The notes: a model not told the origin generated them from the letters alone. A stretch of 58,238 nucleotides of DNA from an uncultured Pseudomonadota bacterium (GCA_902826635.1 CADEFQ010000015.1:1-58238), one strand, 5' to 3'. Positions 36,768 to 46,611 are shown, counted from the first letter of the stretch. Translations and numbers: made by a program.

Positions 36768-37391
36768 GTGTCGAGCCGTCGATCCGCGATGACACTGTTC
36801 TCGGCGCCCCACGATCCGTGGAGCCACAGGGTGCGGATCGTGCTTGCTGAAAAGAGCATCCCGAACGACATCGTCAGTGTCGAGCCGGGCCTCCTTCCGG
36901 AAGACCTGCTCGACCTGAACCCGTATCACAGCGTGCCGACGCTGGTGGACCGCGATCTCGTCCTCTACGACGCGCGCGTCATCACCGAGTATCTCGATGA
37001 GCGCTATCCCCATCCGCCGCTGTTGCCGGCCGACCCGGTGCAGCGCGCGCAATTCCGTCTCGCGATGTACCGGATCGAACGCGACTGGTATGAGCCTGCG
37101 CAGAAAATCGATGCCGGCGCCGATGGCCCGGAAACGGACCGGCTCCGCCGGCAACTGCGTGAAACCGTGCTTTCAAGCGCCGATCTGTTCAAGGTGAAAC
37201 CCTTCTTCCTGTCCGCCGAATTCTCGCTGGTCGATGCCTGCGTCGCGCCGATCCTCTGGCGACTGCCGCACTACGGCATCGACCTGCCGAAGGAAGCGCA
37301 GGCCATCCTGCGCTACGCATCGAACATCTTCCCGCGCGCGGGCTTTCGCGCGAGCCTGACCGGCGCCGAGCAGCAGATGCGGGTCGCCTGA
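36768..37391 (+). CDS. sspA: Stringent starvation protein A
   Basis: The 207-residue protein has a glutathione-S-transferase fold without obvious GST catalytic residues. The N-terminus MTLFSAPHDPWSHRVRIVLAE is the classical SspA pattern. SspA binds RNA polymerase and supports gene expression in stationary phase and acid stress. The GTG at 36768 is chosen because AGGGAGGG lies about 5-8 nt upstream and because E. coli SspA also carries a few residues before MTLF. petC upstream and sspB downstream match the usual gammaproteobacterial order. Confidence 0.95.
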   Translation: MSSRRSAMTLFSAPHDPWSHRVRIVLAEKSIPNDIVSVEPGLLPEDLLDLNPYHSVPTLVDRDLVLYDARVITEYLDERYPHPPLLPADPVQRAQFRLAMYRIERDWYEPAQKIDAGADGPETDRLRRQLRETVLSSADLFKVKPFFLSAEFSLVDACVAPILWRLPHYGIDLPKEAQAILRYASNIFPRAGFRASLTGAEQQMRVA

Positions 37392-37792
37392 TGAGCGCGC
37401 CACCGAAACTGCCCCGCCGCCCCTACCTGCTGCGTGCCATGCACGAATGGGTCAGCGACAGCGGCGGCACGCCGCATGTGATCGTCGATGCGGGTCTTCC
37501 CGGGGTGCAGGTGCCGCGCGCGTACGTGAAGGACGGCAAGATCGTGCTCAACGTCAGCACCTCGGCGACGCAGCGCCTCGCGCTCGGCAACGAGTGGCTC
37601 GAGTTCGATGCGCGCTTTGCGGGCGTCGTGCACCACGTGAAGGTGCCGATCGGCGCGGTGCTCGGGATCTACGCGCGCGAAAGTGGCGAGGGCATGGTGT
37701 TCTCGGGCGAGGAAAGCGGGCCGGAACCGCCGGCAAAGCCGCCTGCCCCGGACGAGCCGACGAAGCGGCCACAACTGAAGGTCGTTAAGTAA
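37391..37792 (+). CDS. sspB: ClpXP protease specificity-enhancing factor
   Basis: The 133-residue protein has the SspB dimeric domain (RPYLLRAMHEWVSDSGGTPH near the start, RFAGVVHHVKVPIGAVLGIYAR in the middle, flanks only). Its C-terminal tail is flexible and ends RPQLKVVK, the sequence that docks on ClpX. It delivers ssrA-tagged and other substrates to ClpXP. The ATG overlaps the sspA stop by one base (TGATG). Confidence 0.95.
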   Translation: MSAPPKLPRRPYLLRAMHEWVSDSGGTPHVIVDAGLPGVQVPRAYVKDGKIVLNVSTSATQRLALGNEWLEFDARFAGVVHHVKVPIGAVLGIYARESGEGMVFSGEESGPEPPAKPPAPDEPTKRPQLKVVK

Positions 37793-37795
37793 CGA

Positions 37796-37832
37796 ACGGC
37801 GAGCAGCCAACGCCTCTGGCTGTTCGCTTTTC
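37796..37832 (+). terminator. Intrinsic terminator after sspB, also a heptamer-repeat element
   Basis: GCGAGCAGCCA (37799-37809) pairs with 37817-37827 over 11 bp with one G-U pair, followed by TTTTCT. This fits a factor-independent terminator for the petABC-sspAB transcripts, placed between the convergent sspB and yraN stops. The sequence ACGAACG, GCGAGCA, GCCAACG is in the same heptamer pattern as the arrays at 7917 and 24287. Confidence 0.7.
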
Positions 37833-38191
37833 TAAAGAGTGAAAGCGTGCTTGATCCATTCGATGCACGCCGCGTCGCCGATACCCTCCTCGATCACCAC
37901 GTCGAATCTGGCGGGCATTTTTCGCCACTCGGGATGCGCTGCGAGGAGAAGCTGCGCCGCGCGGATCAATCGCTGCTGCTTGCGCGCCCCGACGCTGGCC
38001 GCGGCGCCACCGTAGGCCCGCGTCGCCCGGGCGCGGACTTCGACGATGGCGAGTGTCGCGCCGTCGCGCGCCACGATGTCGATTTCACCGGCGCGGCGGC
38101 GGAAGTTGCGCGCAAGGATCTCGAGGCCCCGCGCCTCGAGGAATTGCGCCGCGCGATCTTCGGCGTTTCTGCCGCGCTGCAGGCGATCCAT
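37832..38191 (-). CDS. yraN: UPF0102 family protein YraN
   Basis: The 119-residue protein has an endonuclease-like fold: GRNAEDRAAQFLEARGLEIL, then FRRRAGEIDIVARDG and LAIVEVRAR, which gives the E-x-D-x-n-E-V-R pattern of restriction-type nucleases. The function is not established. It lies next to lpoA and rsmI as in E. coli (yraL-lpoA-yraN). Normally K follows EV in this motif (EVK); here it is R. Confidence 0.9.
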   Translation of the reverse strand: MDRLQRGRNAEDRAAQFLEARGLEILARNFRRRAGEIDIVARDGATLAIVEVRARATRAYGGAAASVGARKQQRLIRAAQLLLAAHPEWRKMPARFDVVIEEGIGDAACIEWIKHAFTL

Positions 38192-38216
38192 GCCCGCGTG
38201 TCCCGGCGCGTGACGG

Positions 38217-40106
38217 TCAGGGACCGGCCGGAGCCGGCGCGCCGTCGGTGAGGAGCCGCGCCTGTCCGCCCACGATTTGCGCCCAGACCAGGTCGCGTCG
38301 CACGCGCCGGCCTTCCTCGATGCGAAGCCGGCCCGTGAGGCCGTCGATTTCGACGCTGCGGCCGGACGGCAGCGCGAGGCTCAACTGGTAGGCATCGTAG
38401 CCGAACGCAAACAACTTCCCGCGCGCGGCGCCACTTTCGCCCCATGCCGCTCGCAGTGCGCTCCGAACCCCGGTGGTGCGCACGCCGACGCCGAATACCC
38501 AGGGCATGTCGGGGAAAATCAGGCCTTCGAGGTCCTGGTTGGCCGTGGCGTGCGGTTCGTAGGCGTCGGAAGTCGAGTAGGTGGCGAGGTCACCCGCGTA
38601 GTGGAAACGCAGTTGCGGGCGCAACTGGCGCGCGACCTGCGCCTGGCTTGGTGCGAAGATGAACTGCGCATCACCGCGCCGCCGTGGCTGAAATGCGAGC
38701 TTCGCGCCGAGCAGTTGCTCGAGGCGACGGTGGCGTGCCTTGCTCGCGTCGAGGCGCAGCACTTCGGTGATCGCCACCGAATAGTCGTTCTCGGCAGGGT
38801 AATAGGTCGCGGTTCCGACGAGGTCGCCGCCGGCCGACCGGAGCGCCTCGGTGAACGCGGCGAGCACGCGTGCGCCCCACTCGCCGGACGGTACGAGCGC
38901 CACGCCGCGCACGAGTCCCTGGCTCACGAGCCGCTCCGCGATCGAGCGCGCCTCATTTTCCGGCGAGAGCGCGAACTGGTAGAAGTTGTCCGGTGTCGCC
39001 TCGCCTGCGCCGAGGAAATTGAGCGCGAGGATCGGGGGGCGCACGTCGGCGAAACCGGCTGCGTCTGCCACTTCCTCACGCAGCAGCGGGCCGACGATCA
39101 CGGTGGCGCCCGCGTCGGTCGCTCGCGAGATCGCATCCGGCACGCTCAGGCTCGCGGTGTCGTACACGCGCACGCGCGGCCGCGCGGCGTCGAGTGAGCC
39201 CGATGAGGACTGCGACTGGTAGTACGCCGTGAAAAAGCCGTCGCGGATCTGCGCCGCCGCGGCGCCCTGTCGGCCCGACACGGGCAGCAGCAATGCGAGG
39301 TGCGGCGCGTGCGCCATTCCCGGCGCGATGCCCGACATTTCAATGTCGGATCGCACCACCTCGTCCGCCGGATGTGCCGGGTAGAGGCTGCGCCAACGCC
39401 GGATCGCCGGCGCGACGGTCGTGGGCAGGGTCGCCGCCGTCGCCGCGATCGCCCCGAGTTCGAGCCATCCCCGCACGATCGGGTCGCGTTCCGTCGCGGG
39501 CGCGAGCTTCGCGCCGTGCTCGACGGCCGCACGCAGTTCGCTGAGCAGTTCGCTGCGGCCTGCGCGGCGCGCATCGGCATTCGCCAGGAACGGCTCGCGC
39601 GCAACCGCTGCGCGCACAGCCTCGGCATAGCGCCCGGTCGCAAACGCGGTGCGCTTTCGCACGTCGAAATAGCGCTCGGCGGCGGCGCCGGCCGGGGGTT
39701 GAGGCAGGGCGGCGAGTTCCGCCCATGCGCGCTGGGCATCGCCGCGCGCGAGCTGTACCTCGATGGCGACGAGTTTCGCATCGTACGCAAGCGCGGTGTC
39801 GCCTGTGACGGTGGCGGCCGCGAGGTTGCGTTCGGCGTCGTCGAGCCGGTGCGCGGCGAGCCATTCGCGCGCGGCACGCAGCCGAAGCGCGCCAGCCGCG
39901 CCGCCGCTTTCCGCTGCAGCGAGCGCTTCGAAGGCGCGCGCAGCCTCATCGTGGCGCCCGCCTTGCGCAAACTGTTCGGCACGCTCCACGGTCGGCACCG
40001 GCCCCGATCGCGGCCCGATGCTCGTGCAGGCGGCGAGGCTTGCGGCGGCGGCGAGAGCGAGCAGTACCGCACGGCGCGCATTCGAATTCGGGAGGGGAGC
40101 CCACAT
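38217..40106 (-). CDS. lpoA: Penicillin-binding protein activator LpoA
   Basis: The 629-residue outer-membrane lipoprotein has a signal peptide with lipobox LAAC, an N-terminal TPR-like helical region (about 40-260) and a C-terminal periplasmic-binding-protein-like domain (about 290-610, starting HLALLLPVSGRQGAAAAQIRDG, flanks only). In E. coli LpoA reaches through the wall to stimulate PBP1A. The start ATG 40106 gives a complete lipoprotein signal; the frame is open further upstream through rsmI by chance. It is divergent from rsmI by 60 bp. Confidence 0.93.
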   Translation of the reverse strand: MWAPLPNSNARRAVLLALAAAASLAACTSIGPRSGPVPTVERAEQFAQGGRHDEAARAFEALAAAESGGAAGALRLRAAREWLAAHRLDDAERNLAAATVTGDTALAYDAKLVAIEVQLARGDAQRAWAELAALPQPPAGAAAERYFDVRKRTAFATGRYAEAVRAAVAREPFLANADARRAGRSELLSELRAAVEHGAKLAPATERDPIVRGWLELGAIAATAATLPTTVAPAIRRWRSLYPAHPADEVVRSDIEMSGIAPGMAHAPHLALLLPVSGRQGAAAAQIRDGFFTAYYQSQSSSGSLDAARPRVRVYDTASLSVPDAISRATDAGATVIVGPLLREEVADAAGFADVRPPILALNFLGAGEATPDNFYQFALSPENEARSIAERLVSQGLVRGVALVPSGEWGARVLAAFTEALRSAGGDLVGTATYYPAENDYSVAITEVLRLDASKARHRRLEQLLGAKLAFQPRRRGDAQFIFAPSQAQVARQLRPQLRFHYAGDLATYSTSDAYEPHATANQDLEGLIFPDMPWVFGVGVRTTGVRSALRAAWGESGAARGKLFAFGYDAYQLSLALPSGRSVEIDGLTGRLRIEEGRRVRRDLVWAQIVGGQARLLTDGAPAPAGP

Positions 40107-40166
40107 GAGTTGCTTCGCCTTTCGTCGGGCGGCACGATGCCGGGGGTGGCGCAAGGGGAGAGTATA

Positions 40167-41030
40167 GTGGGAGTGAACGCAGGCCGAATCGACGTGATCG
40201 CCACGCCCATCGGCAACCTGGGCGATCTCTCGCCTCGCGCCCGCGACGCGCTGGCGCAGGCGGACCTCGTCGCCGCGGAAGATACGCGCCGCACCGGCCA
40301 GCTGCTCGCCGCGATGGGCCTGTCGCGCCCCGTCATCTCGCTGCACGAGCACAACGAGTCCGCGCGCATCGGGGAGATATTGGCGCGACTCGAAGCAGGC
40401 GCCGTCGTCGCACTCGTGAGCGACGCCGGTACGCCGCTCCTCTCCGACCCGGGCTATGAACTGGTGCGCGCGGCGCGCGCGGCGGGTCACGAAGTGCGCG
40501 CGGTGCCGGGCCCGTCGGCGATCACCGCCGCGCTCAGCATTGCCGGCATCGCGACCGCGCGCTTCTGTTTCGAGGGTTTCCTGCCCGCACGCAGCCGCGA
40601 CCGCCGCGAGCGGCTCGCGCAACTCACGCACGAGCCGCGCACGCTCGTGTTCTTCGAAGCGCCGCATCGCATCGAGGAAAGCCTCGCCGACATCACCGCG
40701 GCGTTCGGCGCGGATCGCGAGGCCGCGATCAGTCGCGAGCTCACCAAGGCTTTCGAGACCGTGTATCACGGCACGCTCGCCGCGCTGTCGCTGCGCGCAC
40801 GCGAAGATGCGAATGTCGCGCGCGGTGAAATCACGCTCGTGGTCGCAGGCGCGCCCGCGGTCGCGGCGAGTGCGGTCGCTCCGGGCGAACTCGGCCGGAT
40901 CGTTGCGCTGCTCGCGAAGGAGCTGCCGCCGAGCAAGGCCGCGGCGCTCGCCGCGCAGATCACCGGCGCGCGTCGCAGCGAAGCCTACGACCTCGCCGTG
41001 AAGCTCGCGGGCGGTGTATCCTCGCGCGCG

Positions 41031-41045
<15 letters not shown>
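40167..41045 (+). CDS. rsmI: 16S rRNA (cytidine1402-2'-O)-methyltransferase
   Basis: The 292-residue enzyme uses SAM to methylate the ribose of C1402 in the 30S decoding centre. Signatures are VIATPIGNLGDLSPRA, AAEDTRRTGQLL, LVSDAGTPLLSDPGYELV and VFFEAPHRIEESL. I use GTG 40167, since AAGGGGAG ends 7 nt before it. An in-frame ATG at 40137 would add ten residues. The last codons overlap the predicted 5' end of the RNase P RNA. Confidence 0.95.
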
Positions 41046-41394
<349 letters not shown>

Positions 41395-41478
41395 CTTCTC
41401 AACTACTGTATAAGCTTCATCGCCCAAGCCCCTGATCGCCAAGAGATCATGCGGGGCAGACCGCGCCAACAAGACGCC

Positions 41479-41515
41479 CGGGCGAACGTAAGTTCTTGTC
41501 GGCCCGCCATTTTTT
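41479..41515 (+). terminator. Terminator upstream of the mra promoter
   Basis: CGGGC and GAAC (41479-41487) can pair with GTTC (41492-41495) and GCCCG (41502-41506), with a GTAA loop and a 6-nt bulge. CCA and then six T residues (41510-41515) follow. It would end rsmI/rnpB transcripts just before the dcw promoter. Confidence 0.55.
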
Positions 41516-41528
41516 CCCTCGCTGCGCG

Positions 41529-41557
41529 TTGACAGTGCACAGCCGCGTTCCTATAGT
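41529..41557 (+). promoter_or_regulatory. Strong sigma-70 promoter of the mra/dcw cluster
   Basis: A perfect -35 TTGACA (41529-41534) and -10 TATAGT (41552-41557) are separated by 17 nt. Transcription would start near 41564, at the edge of the first MraZ box, about 47 nt before the mraZ ATG. It is the best promoter match in the window and probably drives many of the division genes. Confidence 0.88.
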
Positions 41558-41566
41558 GGCGTCAAG

Positions 41567-41591
41567 TGGGAGAAAGTGGGGAGAAATGGGT
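41567..41591 (+). promoter_or_regulatory. MraZ operator: three TGGGN boxes
   Basis: TGGGA (41567), TGGGG (41577) and TGGGT (41587) recur every 10 bp, separated by GAAAG and AGAAA. MraZ is known to bind direct TGGGN repeats with 5-nt spacers upstream of its own gene. The boxes overlap the predicted transcription start, so binding should repress the dcw promoter. Confidence 0.9.
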
Positions 41592-41610
41592 CTGCAAGGG
41601 CCCATCAGGC

Positions 41611-42063
41611 ATGTTCCGCGGTGCAACAAAAGTGACGCTCGACGACAAAGGCCGGATGGCGCTGCCCACCCGGTATCGGTCGGCCGTGGCCGAGCGATGC
41701 GAGGGTCACCTCGTCGTCACCGTTGACCGGGATCAGTGCCTGCTCGTCTACCCCTTGCCCGATTGGGAACAGATCGAACGCAAGTTGATGAGCCTGCCGA
41801 GCCTGCACGCGCAGGCGCGAAGGCTGCAGCGGCTGATGGTGGGTCATGCCACCGATCTCGAACTGGACGGGCACGGGCGGGTCTTGCTGCCGCCTGAGCT
41901 GCGCGAATTCGCGTCGCTCACGCGGCACGCAATGTTGGTGGGACAGGGCAATCGCTTCGAACTGTGGGACGAAGCGCGGTGGAACGAGCGGCGCGACGCA
42001 TGGCTCGCGCACGAAGAGGCAGTGACAGACCTGCCGGCGGAACTCGATTCGCTGTCGCTCTGA
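41611..42063 (+). CDS. mraZ: Transcriptional regulator MraZ
   Basis: The 150-residue protein has two AbrB-like half domains (VTLDDKGRMALPTRYR and LELDGHGRVLLPPELRE, both with the D/G-x-G-R-x-x-L/x-P pattern). It forms a ring that binds TGGGN repeats and represses the dcw operon. Three such boxes lie just upstream. The start MFRGATKVTL at ATG 41611 is the family norm; an upstream in-frame ATG would lie inside the operator. It is the first gene of the cluster. Confidence 0.95.
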   Translation: MFRGATKVTLDDKGRMALPTRYRSAVAERCEGHLVVTVDRDQCLLVYPLPDWEQIERKLMSLPSLHAQARRLQRLMVGHATDLELDGHGRVLLPPELREFASLTRHAMLVGQGNRFELWDEARWNERRDAWLAHEEAVTDLPAELDSLSL

Positions 42064-42123
42064 TTTAACGGGCATAGCACGGGGAAGGAGGCGGACGCGG
42101 ACCGCTTCAGGGGGCCAGGCGCG

Positions 42124-43047
42124 ATGGATGAGCACATTGCAGTGCTTGTCGATGAAGTGCTGGAAGGCCTCGCCCCGAAGGCGGACGGTCTTTACATCGA
42201 TGCGACGTTCGGGCGCGGCGGGCATACGGCACGGATACTCAAAACCCTGGGTCGAGAAGGGCGCGTGCTCGCGCTCGACCGGGATCCACAAGCCATCGCG
42301 GCGGGTCGCGTGCGCTTTGCGGCCGAAGTGCGGCTTGCGCTCGTCCAGGCGCCGTTTGCCGATCTTTGGCAGGTCGTGCACGACCACGAGGGCGATCGGC
42401 CGGTTGCGGGCGTGCTGTTCGATCTCGGCGTGTCCTCGCCGCAGCTCGACGAAGCCGCACGCGGCTTCAGTTTCGCGAAGGACGGTCCGCTCGACATGCG
42501 CATGGATCCGACACGCGGTGAGCCTGTTTCAGCGTGGCTCGCGCACGCGCCTGTCGACGAAATGCGCGAAGTGATCGCGACGCTCGGCGAGGAGCGCTTT
42601 GCGCGTCGGGTCGCCGAAGCGATCGCGACCGCGCGTGGTCGCGCGCCGATCGAGCGCACGCGCCAACTCGCCGAAATCGTTGCCGGCGCCGTCCGCACGC
42701 GTGACGGCAAGCATCCCGCGACACGCACGTTCCAGGCCCTGCGCATGCACGTGAACGACGAACTCGGGCAGATCGAACGCGGTCTCACCGCTGCCGCGCA
42801 ACTGCTCGCGCCGGGCGGGCGCCTCGCGGTCATCGCGTTTCACTCGCTCGAGGATCGGCTGGTGAAGGAATTCATGCGGCGCGAATCGAGCGTCGACCCG
42901 GTGCTCGCGCGACTGCCGGTGCTACCGCCCCACGCAGCGCCCCGCCTGCGGCTCGTCGGCAGCAAGCGCAAGGCCTCCGCCCCCGAGGTCGCCTCCAATC
43001 CCCGCGCGCGCAGCGCCGTGCTGCGCGTCTGCGAGCGCGCCGCGTGA
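42124..43047 (+). CDS. rsmH: 16S rRNA (cytosine1402-N4)-methyltransferase
   Basis: The 307-residue SAM enzyme methylates N4 of C1402, the same nucleotide whose ribose RsmI modifies. Motifs include HIAVLVDEVLEGL at the start, DATFGRGGHTARIL, LFDLGVSSPQLDEAARGFSF and LAVIAFHSLEDRLVKEF. It is the second dcw gene, 60 nt after mraZ. Its stop overlaps the ftsL GTG by 4 bp. Confidence 0.97.
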   Translation: MDEHIAVLVDEVLEGLAPKADGLYIDATFGRGGHTARILKTLGREGRVLALDRDPQAIAAGRVRFAAEVRLALVQAPFADLWQVVHDHEGDRPVAGVLFDLGVSSPQLDEAARGFSFAKDGPLDMRMDPTRGEPVSAWLAHAPVDEMREVIATLGEERFARRVAEAIATARGRAPIERTRQLAEIVAGAVRTRDGKHPATRTFQALRMHVNDELGQIERGLTAAAQLLAPGGRLAVIAFHSLEDRLVKEFMRRESSVDPVLARLPVLPPHAAPRLRLVGSKRKASAPEVASNPRARSAVLRVCERAA

Positions 43048-43328
43048 TCGCGCTGTCGCGCAAGGTGCTCGTCATCGCCGTGCCGGTCCTGTGGGTGTGC
43101 GCGCTCGCTTCGGCCGCGGGCGCGATCTGGGCCAAGCACCGCTCGCGGGAGATGTTCATCGAGCTCGAGCGGCTGAACACCGCGCGCGACGACCTCGAGG
43201 TGGAGTGGGGCCAGCTGCAGCTCGAGCAGAGCGCGTGGTCGACGCACGCCTTCGTCGAGAATGTCGCGCGTGCGCGCCTGCACATGGCCACGCCGGCGCC
43301 GCAGGACATCGAGATCGTGCGGCCGTGA
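43044..43328 (+). CDS. ftsL: Cell division protein FtsL
   Basis: The 94-residue bitopic protein has a short cytoplasmic start, one membrane helix (about 5-25) and a periplasmic coiled coil (REMFIELERLNTARDDLEVE, ending at WGQLQLEQS). FtsL joins FtsB and FtsQ to activate FtsWI. Sequence identity is always low in this family, so the call rests on length, topology and position between rsmH and ftsI. It starts at GTG 43044. Confidence 0.92.
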   Translation: MIALSRKVLVIAVPVLWVCALASAAGAIWAKHRSREMFIELERLNTARDDLEVEWGQLQLEQSAWSTHAFVENVARARLHMATPAPQDIEIVRP

Positions 43329-45106
43329 TGCGTGACCGGCGGGACAAGGACCGTCGCGGCGGCCAGCGCCACGATGGCGGCGAATCGACGCCGAAGTCGT
43401 TTCGCGCGCGCGCGTGGACGGTATTTGCAGTGCTCGTGCTCGCGGCCTGCGGCCTGATGTGGCGCGCGGTCGACCTGCAACTGATGGATCATGGTTTTCT
43501 CGTGCGCCAGGGCGATGCGCGCTTCTCGCGCGTTGCGACGATCGCCGCGCACCGTGGCACCGTGACGGATCGCTACGGCGAACCGGTCGCCGTCAGCACG
43601 CCGGTCGACTCGGTCTGGGCGAACCCGAAGGAACTTGCGCTCGCGACCGACCAGCTGCCGCGCCTCGCGAAGGCGCTCAAGCTGGACCGGAACGAACTCG
43701 CGCGCCGCGTGACCTCGAACCTCGACCGCGAATTCCTCTACCTGCGCCGCCACATGCAGCCGGCCGACGCCTCGAAGATCAAGGCGCTCGGCATCCCCGG
43801 CGTGTATCTCGTGCGCGAATACCGTCGTTACTACCCGTCCGGTGAGGTCGTCGGCCACCTGCTCGGCTTCACGAGCGTCGATGACACGGGGCAGGAAGGC
43901 ATCGAACTCGCGTTCGATCACTGGCTCGCGGGCGAGGACGGCGCCAAACGGGTCATCCAGGACCGTTACGGCCGCGTCGTGCAGGACGTCGAGAGCATAC
44001 GCCCGGTGCGCCCGGGCCGTGACCTCGTGCTGTCGATCGATCTGCGCATCCAGTATCTCGCCTATCGCGAGCTGAAGGCGGCGATCCGCGAGCAGCGCGC
44101 GAAATCGGGATCGGTGATCGTGCTCGACGTCGATACCGGCGAAGTGCTCGCGATGGTGAACCAGCCGGCCTACAACCCGAACGACCGCGACCAGATCAAC
44201 GCGCGCACTTATCGCAACCGTGCTGCCACCGACATTCTCGAGCCGGGCTCGTCGATCAAGCCTTTTGTGGTGGCGGCGGCGCTCGCTTCGGGCAAGTACA
44301 GCGAGCAGAGCGTCGTCGACACTTCGCCGGGCTTCATCCGGGTCGGCGTCAAGGCGATCGAGGACAAACACGACCTCGGGCGCATCAATCTCGCGACGAT
44401 CCTCGCGAAGAGCTCGAACGTCGGCATGACGCACGTGGCCCTGTCGCTCGCGCCCGAACAGCTCTGGACGACGCTCACGCAGCTGGGCTTCGGGCAGGTG
44501 ACCACGAGCGGCTATCCGGGTGAGTCGGCGGGCTTGCTGCCGCACTGGTCGCATTGGCGCCCGATCGGCATCGCGACGATGTCGTATGGCTACGGCCTTT
44601 CGGTGACGCCGCTGCAGCTCGCGCACGCCTATGCGACGGTCGGCGGCGGCGGGCTCGCGCGGCCCGTCTCGTTCCTGCGGGTCGACGCCGCACCGGTCGG
44701 TGATCGCGTACTCGACGAGCGCGTGTCGCGCTCGCTCGTCCACATGCTCGAATCCGTCGTCTCGCCCGCGGGGACCGGAATCCGTGCGGCCATTCCCGGC
44801 TATCGCGTCGCCGGCAAGACCGGGACGGCGTGGAAGTCGAATGCGGGCGGTTACTCGACCGATCGCTACATGGCGGTGTTCGGCGGGGTGGCGCCGGCCA
44901 CGCAGCCGCGGCTTGCCGCGGTGGTGATCATCGACGAGCCCGGCGCGGGGAAGTACTACGGCGGCGACGTCGCGGCGCCGGTGTTCTCGCGCGTCGTCGG
45001 CGGCGCGCTGCGGCTGATGGCCGTCGCACCCGACGCCGTCATCGGCGCGCCCGACGATGAGCCGGGCATGCCGTCGCCGTCCCGCCAGCAGGTGGCGCTG
45101 CGATGA
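43328..45106 (+). CDS. ftsI: Peptidoglycan D,D-transpeptidase FtsI (PBP3)
   Basis: The 592-residue septal transpeptidase has one membrane helix (about 31-48), a non-catalytic domain (RGTVTDRYGEPVAVSTP) and a penicillin-binding domain. The catalytic motifs are SxxK at S308-K311 (EPGSSIKPF), SxN at 362-364 (KSSNVGM) and KTG at 497-499 (VAGKTGTA). It crosslinks new septal peptidoglycan with FtsW. The ATG overlaps the ftsL stop (TGATG). A GTG directly before it is an alternative start. Confidence 0.97.
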   Translation: MRDRRDKDRRGGQRHDGGESTPKSFRARAWTVFAVLVLAACGLMWRAVDLQLMDHGFLVRQGDARFSRVATIAAHRGTVTDRYGEPVAVSTPVDSVWANPKELALATDQLPRLAKALKLDRNELARRVTSNLDREFLYLRRHMQPADASKIKALGIPGVYLVREYRRYYPSGEVVGHLLGFTSVDDTGQEGIELAFDHWLAGEDGAKRVIQDRYGRVVQDVESIRPVRPGRDLVLSIDLRIQYLAYRELKAAIREQRAKSGSVIVLDVDTGEVLAMVNQPAYNPNDRDQINARTYRNRAATDILEPGSSIKPFVVAAALASGKYSEQSVVDTSPGFIRVGVKAIEDKHDLGRINLATILAKSSNVGMTHVALSLAPEQLWTTLTQLGFGQVTTSGYPGESAGLLPHWSHWRPIGIATMSYGYGLSVTPLQLAHAYATVGGGGLARPVSFLRVDAAPVGDRVLDERVSRSLVHMLESVVSPAGTGIRAAIPGYRVAGKTGTAWKSNAGGYSTDRYMAVFGGVAPATQPRLAAVVIIDEPGAGKYYGGDVAAPVFSRVVGGALRLMAVAPDAVIGAPDDEPGMPSPSRQQVALR

Positions 45107-46611
45107 TGCCGGCACATCGCCCACAAGCGCGACGCCTCGCCGAGCTGCTCGGCGCTGCCGCAATACCCGCCGCGCTCGAGATCACCGACCTCACGGTGTC
45201 GAGCGGCGAGGTGATCGCGGGCGGCGCCTTTCTCGCGTGCGCCGGGCGCACGACCCACGGGCTCACGCATGCCGACGAGGCGATCGAGCGCGGCGCGCGC
45301 GTGATCCTGTGGGAACCGGCGGAGGGCCTGCGCGTACCCGATTTTCCGTCGCAGATCTTCGCGTTGCCGATACCCGGCCTGCGCGCGCAGCTCGGCACGC
45401 TCGGCGATCGCTTCTTCGGTGCGCCGTCCGCGACGCTCGCGATGGTCGGCATCACCGGCACCAACGGCAAGACCACGACCGCCTGGCTCACTGCACAGGC
45501 GCTCACGGCCGCCGGCCGGCGCGCGAGCTACAGCGGTACGCTGGGTTACGGTGCGCCCGGTGCCCTGCACGCGACGTCGCACACGACACCCGACGCCGTA
45601 TCGGTTCACCGCCAGCTCGCGCAGATGCGCGATGCGGGCGCGGAGTGCGTCGCGATGGAAGTATCGTCGCACGCGCTCGACCAGGGGCGCGTGTCGGGCG
45701 TGCGCTTCCATACGGCGGTGTTCACGAACCTCACGCGCGATCACCTCGACTATCACGGCACGATGGCGGCCTACAGTGCGGCGAAGGCCGCGCTTTTCGA
45801 CTGGCCGACGCTCGCCGCTCGCGTGGTCAACATTGATGATCCGCTCGGAGCTGCGCTCGCGAGAAGTCATCGTGACGGCGCCGCGCGCCTCGTGACTGTT
45901 TCCCGGCATGACCGCGCGAGCGTGCGTGCGACGGCCACTCGCGCGACGCCGCGCGGCGTCGAGCTCGACGTCGAGTCGGACTGGGGCGCCGCCGTCCTCG
46001 CGACGCGGCTCGTGGGCGATTTCAACGCCGACAATGCGCTCGCCGTCCTCGCGATCCTGCTCGTCGGCGGAGTGTCCTTTCAGGCCGCACGCCGCGTCCT
46101 CGGCGAATGCACGGCGCCGCCGGGTCGCATGGAAGTGTTCGGCGCGGAAGCGGGTGCGCCGCTCGTGATCGTCGACTACGCCCATACGCCCGACGCGCTC
46201 GACAAGGCGCTCGCGGCCGTGCGCGCGCATTGCGCAGGTCGTCTGATCGTGGTGTTCGGCTGTGGTGGCGATCGGGATCCCGGCAAGCGGCCGCTCATGG
46301 GAGCGATCGCGAGTCGCCGCGCCGATCGGCTCTGGATCACCGACGACAATCCGCGCACGGAACCGGCCGCGCTGATCACGTCCGCAATCGTCGGCGGTCT
46401 CGAGCCGGGCACGGACTACTGCGTGGAGCACGAACGCGCCGCGGCGATCCACGGTGCGCTCGGCGAGGCGAATGCAGGCGACGCCGTGCTGGTCGCCGGC
46501 AAGGGCCACGAGGATTACCAGATCGTCGGCCACGAGCGCCGGCCGTTCAGCGACCAGGCCCTGATCCGGGCCGCGCTCGCGAGCCGCGCGACGGGGGGGT
46601 CGCACCCATGA
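45103..46611 (+). CDS. murE: UDP-MurNAc-tripeptide synthetase
   Basis: The 502-residue ATP-dependent ligase adds the third amino acid to the peptidoglycan stem. The P-loop is [15 protein letters not shown]. The C-terminal motif DNPRTEPA (D-N-P-R) marks the meso-diaminopimelate type, as expected for Gram-negative bacteria. It overlaps ftsI by 4 bp (ATGA) and murF by 4 bp, so translation is coupled throughout. Confidence 0.97.
   Translation: MMPAHRPQARRLAELLGAAAIPAALEITDLTVSSGEVIAGGAFLACAGRTTHGLTHADEAIERGARVILWEPAEGLRVPDFPSQIFALPIPGLRAQLGTLGDRFFGAPSATLAMVGITGTNGKTTTAWLTAQALTAAGRRASYSGTLGYGAPGALHATSHTTPDAVSVHRQLAQMRDAGAECVAMEVSSHALDQGRVSGVRFHTAVFTNLTRDHLDYHGTMAAYSAAKAALFDWPTLAARVVNIDDPLGAALARSHRDGAARLVTVSRHDRASVRATATRATPRGVELDVESDWGAAVLATRLVGDFNADNALAVLAILLVGGVSFQAARRVLGECTAPPGRMEVFGAEAGAPLVIVDYAHTPDALDKALAAVRAHCAGRLIVVFGCGGDRDPGKRPLMGAIASRRADRLWITDDNPRTEPAALITSAIVGGLEPGTDYCVEHERAAAIHGALGEANAGDAVLVAGKGHEDYQIVGHERRPFSDQALIRAALASRATGGSHP

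Larger units (their letters stand above)
41395..41610 (+). other. Spacer between rnpB and mraZ
   Basis: It holds, in order, a hairpin with arms GCCCCTGATC (41428-41437) and GATCA-TGC-GGGGC (41445-41457), a T-tailed terminator, a strong promoter and three MraZ boxes. The last three are listed separately. I see no coding region here. Confidence 0.7.

Noticed and set aside
42872-45163. A 763-codon minus-strand open frame opposite ftsI
   Set aside because: Its translation is low-complexity and Arg-rich, and the opposite strand encodes FtsL and FtsI with intact motifs.
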